From Liriodendron chinense (lineage: Eukaryota > Streptophyta > Magnoliopsida > Magnoliales > Magnoliaceae): a stretch of 64,000 nt of DNA. Below are positions 35,349 to 47,283 of this stretch, in pieces. Each line of letters opens with the position of its first letter. Positions within the stretch are counted from its first letter, which is position 1. The DNA lies in NCBI GenBank assembly GCA_003013855.2, contig ML058387.1:4588001-4652000 (forward strand), read 5' to 3'. A program made the position numbers and the translations under genes. Below the pieces are notes generated by a model that saw only the letters and a program-made list of their open reading frames with translations, was not told the DNA's origin and did no database searches.

Positions 35349-38300
35349 TGTAACGCCCCATGTAACACCCCAACCTTGGATATCCGAATTCTATCAATTC
35401 GGGTATCGAGTTCGAGGTATTAGCTATCATATTGTGCTAAGATTAAACCATAACACATTCACCCACTAAAATAAAAGTGTAATCATCATCATAGCATATA
35501 ACTAATTATTAATTGTCTCAAAGTATCAAATGGCCCTAAGGCTTATGTCCGAACTAAATCACTCAAAACATAAATAACTTCATAGATATAAATACTAAAT
35601 TCTCTTATTTTCTTCTGGCTCCTCCACCAGTTATTCTGTCGAAGTCATCTTCATAGAGACGCCTCCACTATGTCTTTTCCTGGATGGTTTCCATATACAA
35701 CATCGTGAGCTAGAAGTACAATAAGTAACAATAATTTGCATGATTCAATACATATCATGTTTACCAAAATAACAATAAAATATGCCATCTATCATATAAA
35801 CAACTCCATACTCAGGAATCACCAGGGTCATGGCTGCGCACAGCTTCCGGCCTGCCAACACCCATTCAACGATGAGTAGTCTATTCTAGAGCTGACTATA
35901 CTCCTTCTCCAGCCCTGAGCCGCAGCCTTGGGAGGAGGCCCTATTGGTACCAACTTGGGTTCCGATTGGGAACTCTGCCCGAGAATTTAAGGGATTTCTA
36001 TACCCGAGTTGTCTAGTGTTCAACTTCAACATCACATTTCTGATAATGACATATATCAAATAAGCAGTTTATATCATAAAATTCATGAATGCATAATGAA
36101 TGCACGCTGGAAATACCATCCTGGTGTAGTGTTACTTACTCAAAAGTTTTATTCTGCTTGAGCTCCTTGGATGCAATCCTCTGCGACTAGTTGACGGGTT
36201 CTCGGTTTTCGTTCTCGTTGGGTTCCCTTTTAAATGTTATGCGAATAGGGTTACTTTCATACTTAATTTCATGATATAATCAATTATTATCCGTTAATAA
36301 ACAAGTATGACCGTTGATTTGACAATTAGATCATCAAGCTAACGATCCACACCTTTGGTTTAGTCATATTTCACATTTAGTTCATGATCTACCAATCTTA
36401 ACCGTTCATTTTGGCTTTATTTTCATATAAACTCGAGATCCTTTCGATCCGACCGTTAAACTTTAATTAGAATCGTTCATTTAAGATATGGTCGGTTGGA
36501 TCTAGGTTCTTATATACTTAATCTTCCATTTTGATCAATTCACCACTTGATGGACGGTTATGACTAGTTGAATTACTAATCCAAGGGTTTAGACACATTT
36601 TATATGATTTAGATGGAATTGATTCATGATCTAAAATCAAGATCAATATCAGATCATATTAGTTTTAAGATGGTCCACTTGCGACCTTAAGTGAATAATC
36701 GGGTCCATTCACTAGTCAAATCTTATTCATATCTCAAGAATCATGGGTTTAAATCATGATTTAAGTGGGTCTAAGGTCAAGATCAACCTTTATAACAATT
36801 ATGTGTTAAGATCCATCTGATCCGACCGTTCATTTCCTTTTTTTCACAATTTTGGTCCAACGACCCTAGTTGATCCTTGATCAGATGATCCGATCTAGAT
36901 CTGGGTCGGGTGGATCTTATTATTCTCAAATTCAATTTCTTTAACATGGATTTCATATCTCATTCTTAATCTAATTAAATAGATCAAGATCATATAGTGG
37001 GGCCCACCTTGAGTGATCGTGACCACTCACTGTAAGGTCCACCATATGAGATGATCATTGTGCATCTCATTCAAGTACAACATTAAATCTAAATTTAAGA
37101 TTTCTCATCATTTATCATCCACACATCTTGATCTTGTGGTGGGCCACCATCTAACGGCACAAGTAATGATATGTGGTCCGCTCCATGGGCAGGATCACGT
37201 GTATTTGAACGGATCTATTTTTTTTTAGTGTGATTATTGATCATTCCTTCAATGTGGGGCCCACTACACTTGATCGAAGTATGATCTATACCGTTGACCT
37301 ATATCCCTACCAAGTGATCTATCATGATCAAGTGATGCTCTAGATAATACAATGTTTGGTTATGCAAAATCTACCATTTGGTCATGGTGGATCGTAACAA
37401 ATGATGAGAATTCAACATATAAATAACAAAATCTATATTCTTTCACGATTTAATCTAAATTGGCGCGTCTTTTGATAAAAGGGATTTAATGTATTCTAAA
37501 CCATTAGATGTAGATCAAATTGGAAAAATACCTCTAAGGCGTACTTTGGATAAGATTGAGCGACTCAGATCAAGTAGGGTCAAAACGGGGCCCACTTATT
37601 AAGACCTCTTTCTCACTTTGTGTGTATGTGTGCAATGACGGTAAGAAGTGGTGCACACCTCTTTTTAAAGGGTTTATTTTATGTAACGTGTGAGGTATTA
37701 AGGAAAAAGTTATGAAAAGAGAAATTTAAGAAAAAGGTTACGAGAGAGGGATTTAAGAGTAAATCTTATTTAAGAGTGTAGCTTAGAGTACGTACACGTG
37801 CCACTCTCAAAGTGGGTCCCACATGGGTGGTCATCATCATCTAAAACATTTATTTGTTCCTTAAAAGTGATCACATCCTATTAAAATTTATTTCACTCTC
37901 AAAAGATACTGGGATAACGAGATATGATGTATTACCGTTCATAGCCATGAGGGCACACCTATCAAATGTACTCTCTCAATATCATGGGTGGGAGTATATA
38001 CATGTTTGTGTGTGTGCCAACCTTGTATGTTACACATGGTTATAAAATATTAAATTCTAACCATACAGAATCATAGACCATGATATACATGTACATGGAA
38101 AAATAGTGGCAATGTTCAACTATGTATGATAGATGAGGTAATGGGTGGTCATGATGATGCAGTATACACATGCACATGATTAGAAAGATCTAAGTATATA
38201 TATGATATGATCAAATCAGATAGCATGATAGGTCTACTTAAGATGAATCATATGAAAGTAGTTTTACATAAATCAGATTACTAGATTGGTTAATATCTTC

Positions 38301-39837
38301 GATAAATTGTGGCCATCCATATATCCGGCCTCACATCTCAAGTTATACTTAGAAAAAAGTTATCATACTTATATCATTTTGAATGTTATAATACGATTTA
38401 CAAGATGATCAACACACATTGGATGGATCATTCTCTAAGGTAGTCAATTCAGAGGATTTAAGTCATTCGTCCATCGATCGGACCATTTATAGCACTCGAA
38501 TTGACGATCCGACTGTACGTTTTCGTTTTATATGACATGGATGTACGATCCATGGTTTAGATCGATATTTCATAAAACAAATTGATCTATATTTATGGTT
38601 AAGTGCCATATGATCCACTCAATGGTCAGATTTTATCTTAATTGTTTTAAAAAAAAAATTTATACACCTAAAATTTGTTCAGTATATTACACCCCAGATT
38701 TTCGAAATTTATTTGAAAATTTTTAAAAATTCATTTTTAATTTATTTTTTTTATTAATTATCGTACATTTACCGTTAATTTGCGAATAGTGGGACATCCG
38801 TAAGAGATCCAATAGGGGACCCTTTATAAAAGTAGCTTAGAATGATCCCATAAACATCGTAGAAAGATCAGATTTAAAAAATCACGCATTTTTCAGATAA
38901 TTACGAAAATGCCATTAGTTAAACTTAAGTTAAGATGCCATTTTTAAGTATTATAATTTCTGACGATCACTTTCATGCAAAACCCTGAATTTAAGCTTTT
39001 GGGCACATATTAACCATACACGTAAAATTTCAGCCCTAAATTATAGTAGAAGTGGTCCAATTGTCAAATCAGCCCCTTAACCCTTGATTTTCATGTCCAT
39101 CGAGTGAGGAAAGCAGATGGTTAGTCGTAGTCGAATATTTTCCTTCATATGAGTGATTTGGACCATCTTTATCATGGACCAATAGTGTGATTTGAGTGCC
39201 CCACCTTGATAAGAATCTTTCTTATGCGCGAAGTTATCCCATTCTAGAAATTAACGAGTTACCAATTCTTCTCAAATTTGAACCTTTCAATTTACCCACT
39301 TCTCACCATCAATCGCTTCTCAAATTTGGACCACCCATTATTCTCATATGACTAAGAGTTTACACAAAGTTTGGACCCTGATCTATAATCCTACACCGTT
39401 GAACCACAAAGCCAGCCCCTTCCTTTTCCGCCAAAAGTTGAAATTTCAGATCTAGGCATTTCTCACCATCAATCAACCACTAAACTTTGTACAATTGTTT
39501 ACCTATCATGACTACATATTTTTTCAAAATTTGGACTCTGATCATCAAGCGTAGACCGTTAATTAAGATCTAGCCCATTTTAGCACCCGTCACGCCATTT
39601 TCAAGGATCGGCCAATGTAGAATGTGGATCATCAAGAAATTTACGTATTCTGATTCTACTCTTCAAGCTTGATAAGATGAACGGATTGGAATTGATCATA
39701 TATCATCCGAATATTGAGATTTGAGAAACCCACCTCAAGAAGTTGTTACACAAGACCTCGCGTGCATATCCCTCTCCATATTTCTACTACGCACCTCCAA
39801 ATCCTTCTCCTAACCTTAGCCTCCATGCCCTAGAGAA

Positions 39838-39889
<52 letters not shown>

Positions 39890-40540
39890 AAGAGAGTTCT
39901 TTCTTATATTTTTCTAGTGGCTAGGATCTTCTACAACCCTTTTCTTCTAAGTCCATCCTAAGGTGAGGATTTTCCTTCAAGCCTTTCATTAATAATATTA
40001 TAATTATCATAAGTTTCTTTTGTGGTGTGTGAAGTTGTTTTGTTTTGAATTGCTGATCCATATAACATGAAGTTTAATGTAGGATTTGTAATGAATATCA
40101 TTATATAATGATGTGATTCATTGTTTAGATTTTTAATTAAAAAGCATGTGTATTTGTGTTATTTATCTTTGTGAAATCTATGCCCTTATTTCCTTAATCT
40201 GTGTTTTACAAGTAACATTGGTTTTCATATTGTGATATGAAATATGTGTATAAGATCATCATATGGACATCTCATTATTGTATACTCTTTGTCCCTAAGT
40301 TGATAAAATTATTTGATGTAGAGAGATGGAACCCGTGAGAGGTGTCCATGATGGAAGAATATATCTTGACTTAACTGAGAGAATGAAGTGATTGTTTGTT
40401 AATGGATCCTTACATGTACATGATGCTTGATTTGATCCATTTACAGTACATGGGTATTTTAATGAATTTGGTCATGATGTACAACCTTGGCTTTTTGGGA
40501 CATGATGAAATCATAAAACAGGACAATGAGTGGACACAGC
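35349..40540. repeat. Left part of the outer LTR element
   Basis: Non-coding. 38686-39960 parallels the start and U3 of the LTR at 47284 (CGTAAGAGATC, TTTCTGACGATCACTTTCATGCAAAACCCTG), followed by (GA)n at 39841-39885 and a donor-like AAGGTGAGGA. 35349-38685 may be a minus-oriented relative, but the similarity is weak by eye. Confidence 0.55.
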
Positions 40541-42114
40541 TGTCACGCCCCGAAATCCGAGACTCGAGTATAACAACTCAGGGCTCGAGTTTCAGAGTGT
40601 GAACTCAATCCAAATATAACCTGTAGAGATATTTCATTCCACATACCACACTAATACTAAACTGAAGTATTTTATTAACCATGAATTAAATCTCAAATAA
40701 AAGTTTAAATCAAACAACCACATCTATTCTGCAAAATATTCAAATCTACTGAAATCTGTTCTCAATCATCTTCCAAAGGAAATAAATTCAACACCTAAAC
40801 TAATATAAGTCTTCTAATAAAAGTAATCGTCCAGATATTCTGCTTCAACCGCTCCTCCTTCCTCTTGATATCTTGCAGGAACTGTGGTGATTTTGGTGAG
40901 CTAAAGCCCAGTGAGATCATTTTCATCACAAGTAATATTCCAGTTGATAAAATGTTAGACGTGAAATACTAACAGCTAGGATCATATGAATATATATAAG
41001 GATATGGTGAAGATTTAAACATCTTATGTCTTATTAGAAGTGAAGCATGATTATCATGATGTCATATATGTTATGATACGTGTAAGAGCACAAACGTCTA
41101 GGAACTCGTTGCCACTGATCATTAGGAACTGTCGCAAATCAACCATGCTCACCTAACCGATACAACGAGGCGGCAAATCAACCATGCACGCCAGTGGGCA
41201 AATCAACCATGCACCACTGATCCAACCGAGCAAATCAACCATGCTCAATAAGTGATACGACCAGAACTCGCTGCCACTGAACATTAGGAACCTGTCGCAA
41301 ATCAACCATGCTCACCTAACCGGTACAGCGAGGCGGCAAATCAACCATGCACGCCAGGAGTCAAATCAACCATGCTCCTGTTCTGTCGTTGTGTATAAGA
41401 ATGCATATGAATGTCATGAATCATGGAAACATCTCTTCAAGCATACAATGCATATCAAAATCAAATTCCAATCATACCATGCATGCATTATTCTTATTCA
41501 AGTAATTCGTCATCTAACCCTAGTTAATGGTATACTTGAAACTAAAGAAGGACAACATGTAAGATCTTAGTGTCTCGATACTTACTAGTGTTATTCCAAC
41601 TAGAAGTCTTGTACACGACCTAACCTAGGTTGAGTTTGCTTAACAATTTTGCATGAGATAATAGGACAGAAAATTTGAGGAAAGAAAACATTAATAAGGA
41701 GGAAAAATCAGGGGATGGATCTTAGAACAAAATTAAGTGATGGATCCCTTACCTAGAATGCGTACCATACACAAATACAAATCAAACTCCTAAACTTTAT
41801 TAGAAAGAGAGCTAAAGAAGGATCCTTACCTTAGATCCATAACATGAAACGACAAGAAAATTGGAATTTGAAGAAGGGTGGGAACAAGCTAATAAGAGAA
41901 AGATCAATGGAAATTTCTTTAGAAGAATCACTCACCTGATGAATTGTAGGCTCAATACCAGCCTAAAAACGGAACACGGGTTGGTTCAACGAGTCGCTCA
42001 GCGAGTCGACTCGGTTTGGACGACCAGAAAAGAGATTTCTTCTTCTTTCTTCTTTCTTTCTCCTCTTTCTTCTTTCTTTCTTCTCTCTTCTCTTCTTCTT
42101 CTCACTCTCTAACG

Positions 42115-42164
<50 letters not shown>

Positions 42165-43398
42165 TCTCTCTCTCTCTTTAACAGCTCTCTTCTCCACTCT
42201 CTCTCTCTCTAACAGCTCTCTGAAGGACGCAGGGATGGACAGCAGGCTTTATAGCCATGCGAGTCCGACGTGGTTCGGTTTGCGTATCCGGTTTAAAGAA
42301 GGATTCGGTTTCCACTTCTTGTAGACTACGACACGTAGAAGCCATCAGATATGTAGGTGGGGACCACATGAAGAGATTGGTGAAGTCGGGACCGTCCATG
42401 CAAAGCAACGGACCGGATCTTGGTTTTCTTTGATTTGAACGGTGGCTCGAGGAAGATCAGATACACAGTTGTTGAAGAAGGAACTTGGGGGGTGTGTACT
42501 TGTCAGAGGTGCCGAATCAATGGGCGGTTTGGATGCGTGATGTGGGGTCCACAGATGGACGGTGTGGATTGCCAGTTGGGTCGGGCGACGCAGCTGTTGC
42601 GGACGCTGTAACAGCGTGCGTTCGAAATCTTTCTTTCTTTTTTTTATTTACGTGCGTGGCACGTGCATGATGAGTGCACGCTGTCGGACAAGTGGGGTCC
42701 ACCCGAGCTGGCCCACCAACAAACGGTGTGGATGGAGCAGGCGGACAGCGCTGTTCGCTGCCGCCGCGGACGGAAGGAAACGAAGAAGAAGACGCGGTGA
42801 GGGTGGGTTCTTTTCCACTCTCGCTACGTGCGGTGCCTGTACACCCACCCTGGGTTCCACTTTCATGTGGGGCCCACCTTCTGTGGTCCCGACGGAGGGC
42901 GTGGATGAAACCAGCAGACGCAGCTGCGTCGACGAACGAAGAAGAAGAAGAAAATTCTTCAAAACACGCGGTCAACGCGGGTTGACAGGAGGTTTGTGGT
43001 GCACGCGGTGCACGTGGGTCCCACCATGATGTATATGCAACATCCACTCCAATAGTTAGGTGGGCCACATAATTTTAGGGTATGACACCAAAAATGAAAC
43101 AGTTCCGAAGTTAGATGGCCCACTTATGGCCCGATTTCTGATTAGGGCGTTTGTAGGATGATCGGAGGGTTGAAACTTGACATGTATGGTTGGATCGTGT
43201 CCTAGAACTATTATATAGAGTTTTGTACGGCAATGATCACCAAAAATCATAATTTTTACAAATGGTCTTATAACTTAAGTCATGTAATTTGAAAATGTTA
43301 CGGTTATGTAGTTGTTCTCAATTAACCTACCAATAAAATTATTCCAGGACTTTCAAGTGAATCACATTATTATTATTGTAAGGATCCGGGTTGTTACA
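40541..43398 (-). repeat. Inverted LTR copy, 2.86 kb
   Basis: Read on the minus strand it runs from TGTAACAACCC (43398) to GGGCGTGACA (40541). It matches the direct LTR 47284-50308 in the same order: start, a GCGGTCAACGCG region, CTATAAAG TATA-like box, (CT/GA)n at 42118-42180, hairpin array, end. It is more diverged than the two direct copies are from each other. Confidence 0.85.
41105..41380 (-). repeat. Hairpin array with constant loop, inverted copy
   Basis: Seven copies of GCATGGTTGATTTG on the minus strand, enclosed by CAGGAG/CTCCTG, GGCG/CGCC, CAGTGG/CCACTG, GAGC/GCTC and the larger CTCGTTG/CAACGAG and CTCGCTG stems. Confidence 0.85.
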
Positions 43399-43440
43399 TT
43401 CTACCATCCTTACACAGAATTTCGTCCTCGAAATTCGATC
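43399..43440 (-). promoter_or_regulatory. Polypurine tract and internal 3' end before the inverted LTR
   Basis: Minus strand: TTTCGAGGACGAAATTC, then GTGTAAGGATGGTAGAA directly before TGTAAC. This is the usual sequence before a 3' LTR of plant Gypsy-type elements, so the inverted LTR is a 3' LTR. Confidence 0.75.
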
Positions 43441-43455
43441 CACCTACTAGACTAA

Positions 43456-43743
43456 GGTGCTGTTTGGTAAACTGAAAAATTAAGTCTGAAAATTAATTTA
43501 AGTACTGAAAACTTAAACTGCTGAATTTAAGTACTTGTAAGAACTTGAAAAATCTGTTTAGTAATTTATCGAAAAACTACCATTGAAAACTTATCACGGC
43601 CACAAAAGTTTCAGATCAAGCTAATATTTGTGTTTTCCCTTAATCCAGGTCTTTGTGTTCTGATGAACAGGGTTGATGGTAAATAAACATTATGGTGGGC
43701 CCTAGTAAGGTTTCAATGGTAGTTTTTCGATAAATTACTACCC
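43456..43743. mobile_element. Deleted PIF/Harbinger-type MITE at the centre of the LTR palindrome
   Basis: The left half equals the start of the 5889-6619 element (GGTGCTGTTTGGTAAAC). The right half is its own inverted GGTAGTTTTTCGATAAATTAC block. The flanks are TAA and TTA. Confidence 0.7.
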
Positions 43744-43754
43744 TTACATGAAAG

Positions 43755-45890
43755 ATCACTGTTTAAAGCTTGAAGAATCAAGATCTATCGATCCGTCCTG
43801 CATGGACGGACCGTATTCCTCCCGGACCTTCGTGTGGACCCCACTTAGAACGCCAACGGTTTATTTTGGTGCAAGAGCAGCGGGAAGGAAGTTTCCTTCT
43901 TCATCTCGGATACGTATCCGAGAAATCCGTCCGTAACGCGTCGACCGTCCATTCGTCTTTGAGTGCATATATAAGCCATGATAGGCTTCCCTATTCACTC
44001 GAAGAAAACACCAGAGATATAGCGAGAGTGAGTGAGGAGCGATAGAGAGAAGTAGCGGTAGAGAGAGAGAGTGAGAGGCCGAGTACGGCTGCTGTTGCTG
44101 CCGTTGCTACTGTGCGGCTGTTGCTGTTGTTACGGCTCTTGCTAGGGCAGCAAGAAAGAGAAAGAAGAAAGAGAAAGAAAGGAAGAAGGAAAAAGAAGAA
44201 GAAGAGAAGAAACGAGAGAGAGAGAGAGAGAGCGAGAAGCGACGAGAGAGAGAGAGAGAGCGAGAAGCGATGAGAGAGAGAGAGAGAGGGAGGTAGCGTG
44301 CGGGGCAGCATACGTGCTGCTGTTGTTGGCATTGATGCCGTGTGGCTCTTGCTAGGGCAGCAAGAAAGAAGAAGAAGAAGGAAACGAGGAAGAAAAGAAG
44401 GAGAAAAGAAAAGAAAAGAAAAGAAGAAGAAAGAAGGAAGAAAAAGGAGAAAGAAAGATAAGAGAAGAAGGACCTTCTTTTCTAGACATCCAAACCGAGT
44501 CGACTCGCTGAGCGACTCGCTGAGCCAACCCATATTCAGGTTTAGGCTTGTATAGAGCCTATCGTTTATCACAGGTGAGTGATTCATCTCAGAAACTTCT
44601 AGTTGATTTCTCTTTTTATATATGTGTTATTCCCTACCTTCAAGTTCCAATTCTCTTTATTATTTCATGTAATGAATCTTTGGTAAGGATCCCTTCATCA
44701 ATCTCTTTCTAAATTGAGTTTAGAACAGTATCTCTGATCCCAGGTAAAGGATTCACCTTTCGTTTCCATTCTCCCAATCATTTTTTTCATATTTTCTTTC
44801 TTGTTGGTTCCTTTCCTCAATTTCTCCTTCTTGTTGTGCAAACCAAATTTTTAGGAATACGCTTGACTTAGGCAACATACTTACGATGTCAACAATGTAC
44901 AACCCTAAATAGTTGTAGCATTAGCCAAATTCTACGTAGTGTTGTCACTAACACTTCCTAATAGACACTCACCTAGGGTTTGAATAAAGAGAACCTAATG
45001 AAGTTAATGCATGCATGGTGTGATTTGATTGAATGATGAATTGCATTATGTGCTTGATGAATGCTTCCATAAATTCATGACACGTGCATACATTTATACA
45101 CGGCGACAGAACAGGAGCATGGTTGATTTGACTCCTGGCGTGCATGGTTGATTTGTCGCCTCGCTGTACCGGTTAGGTGAGCATGGTTGATTTGCGACAG
45201 GTTCCTAATGTTCAGTGGCAGCGAGTTCTGGTCGTTTCACTTATTGAGCATGGTTGATTTGCTCGGTTGGATCAGTGGTGCATGGTTGATTTGCCCACTG
45301 GCGTGCATGGTCGATTTGCCGCCTCGTTGTACTGGTTAGGTGAGCATGGTTGATTTGCGACAGGTTCCTAATATTCAGTGGCAATGAGTTCCTAGACGTT
45401 TATTGCTCTCGCACCTATCATAACATACATGACATTCATGATAATCATATTCCATTGATAATAAATCATAAAGTATATCAATCATAACCTTATCCTTGTA
45501 TATTTCATACAATTCTATCCGTTGATGATTCATCTCCTATCTCTTATTAACTGGAATATTACCTGTGATGGAAATGACCTCACTGGGCTTTTAGCTCACC
45601 AAATTCACCACAGTTCTTGCAGGTTTTCAAGAAGGAAAAGACATAGACGGAACAAAGTACTCATGAGGGTCACATATCACACGAGCGTCGAATGTAATCG
45701 ATTTGTTTTAGTTTTATGAAATTCAATGTAATAAGATATTAGTGGAAAGGAAACTTTATATTTGGGATTTATTTTAGTAATGCGATGTGTGGAATGGAAT
45801 TTCAAGGAATCTATGCTCGAATTTTCAATTCACGCCCTGGAACTCGGGCTTGGGTTATTGTACTCGGGTTTCGAATTTCAGGGCGTGACA
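43755..45890 (+). repeat. 5' LTR, truncated at its start
   Basis: Homologous base for base, apart from small indels, to 48208-50308. It starts abruptly at GATCACTGTTTAAAGC after the MITE and ends GGGCGTGACA. TATA box TATATAAG at 43968; GA-rich leader 44040-44460; donor-like CACAGGTGAGTG near 44570. Confidence 0.88.
45112..45388 (+). repeat. Hairpin array with constant loop GCATGGTTGATTTG
   Basis: Stem pairs in order: CAGGAG/CTCCTG (45112, 45132); GGCG/CGCC (45137, 45157); CTCGCTG/CAGCGAG with inner TTAGG/CCTAA (45160-45225); GAGC/GCTC (45246); CAGTGG/CCACTG (45273-45299); GGCG/CGCC; CTCGTTG/CAATGAG with inner TTAGG/CCTAA. It lies downstream of the TATA box, so it is in the transcript. Confidence 0.85.
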
Positions 45891-45893
45891 GCT

Positions 45894-45905
45894 TGGTATC
45901 AGAGA
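45894..45905 (+). promoter_or_regulatory. Primer binding site, initiator tRNA-Met type
   Basis: TGGTATCAGAGA three bases after the LTR end matches the standard plant primer site TGGTATCAGAGC in 11 of 12 positions. Confidence 0.88.
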
Positions 45906-47283
45906 GAGATTTCGAGAATTCCAAAGTGCCTAGGGTTAGGGCTAGCACCTAGTGAAGTTGGAGTTAGGTTATGATGCTTAGTAAGGTCTTAGTTAGGACC
46001 TTCTTATGAACTAAGGTAATAGTTGATTAATAATGATTAGATTAGGTTAAACATGAAAGACCATCTAGGATGTCGGAGCCTAGGTTTTAGACTCCATAGA
46101 GATCTTAGGTATAGTTTACACTAGAGCTTAGGTACGAAGCCTAGAGAACTGGAATTTCGTTCTGTCCTGTGTAAGCTAATGAAATTCGAGTAGGTTCCAT
46201 AGTTGGATATAGGAAATGGTTGTAGGGAACCTGAAAATAGGACAACTTGTTGACACACAGGAATGGGTGCGCTATGTATGATTTTGTTGCGATTGTACTT
46301 GATGTCGGGTTGCGTTTCTATTGATGATTGTTTTGGTTGTAAGGTTGACAATTACTTGCTCTTACATAAGTTTGTTGTTGTATTGCGACCTTTGTTTTGC
46401 TAGCGTCGTTACTTGTAGGGTCATATCTGTAATATTGAGGATAGGGTGTTTGTTGGTTTTGACTGTGATGTTTTATTGGTTGTAATGATGTTTGTTTAGG
46501 GACGGTTAGTTTTGTTAGGGATCTTACTCTAGTGTCAGGATTGCGTGTGCCTCCATTTGCTATGATTGTTGTGATTGCAGTGTACTGTTATTGATTGCCT
46601 AGCTTGTGAAATTTTCGTTGCTTGAATGTTTTGTTGATATTCTTGCCCTTTGCCTTCACAACATACGGTTAGGCACATTAGAGTATAAAATAGAAGTCAG
46701 ATCGCGGGAATATTTCGAATCTCGAGGACGAGATTCTCATAAGGGGGGTAGATAGTAAGAACCCGAAGTCATATAAGTTATTACGTACATTTGTGAGCAT
46801 AGAAACCCATGACTTGTAGGGCATATACATACTGTAGTATTCGTCTTTTAGCTTAGTGAGCTTGCTTGAATTTCGAGGATGAAATTCTGTGTAAGGGTGG
46901 TAGAATGTAATACCCTAAAAACCTGGGCGCACGAGTAGGTACACGAGTGCGTGTTCACATGTGAGAAATTATATTCTAAGCTGTATTGTTCACGCACATG
47001 CACACATGTATACATTTTATACATGTCCAGACAACTTGTCAGACCTCTGAAAAACTTAGTGCACTTAGTTAAGTCGACAGACCGACCGTTAGAATAATTT
47101 GTCGTTACTAGACTAGAAGATCTAACCGTCCACTTCGATTCCGAATTACGCGAGCAATGTAAACCGCCGTACATTTCCCTGTACACATGTTTGCCCATAA
47201 ACAAGAACCGTACATTGTATCCATCACAAGGGATATCCTTAGACCAGTGATTTCTTAGCCCTATGAGCCTGCTCGGGTGTGGT
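45906..47283 (+). mobile_element. Non-coding internal region with two polypurine-tract junctions
   Basis: No frame above 80 residues on the sense strand and no domain. CTCGAGGACGAGATTC with AAGGGGGGTAGA lies at about 46720-46754. A second set, TTTCGAGGATGAAATTC with AAGGGTGGTAGAA and TGTAATACCC, lies at about 46870-46917. The latter is followed by 375 bp of a different LTR-like sequence. Confidence 0.7.

Noticed and set aside
42517..43068. 183-codon minus-strand frame and overlapping plus-strand frames
   Set aside because: GC-rich, purine-repeat-rich LTR sequence; no domain, and the three overlapping frames on two strands argue against coding.
43991..44587. 198-codon minus-strand Leu/Phe/Ser-rich frame
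   Set aside because: Translation of the GA-rich LTR leader; the same appears at 48553-49005.
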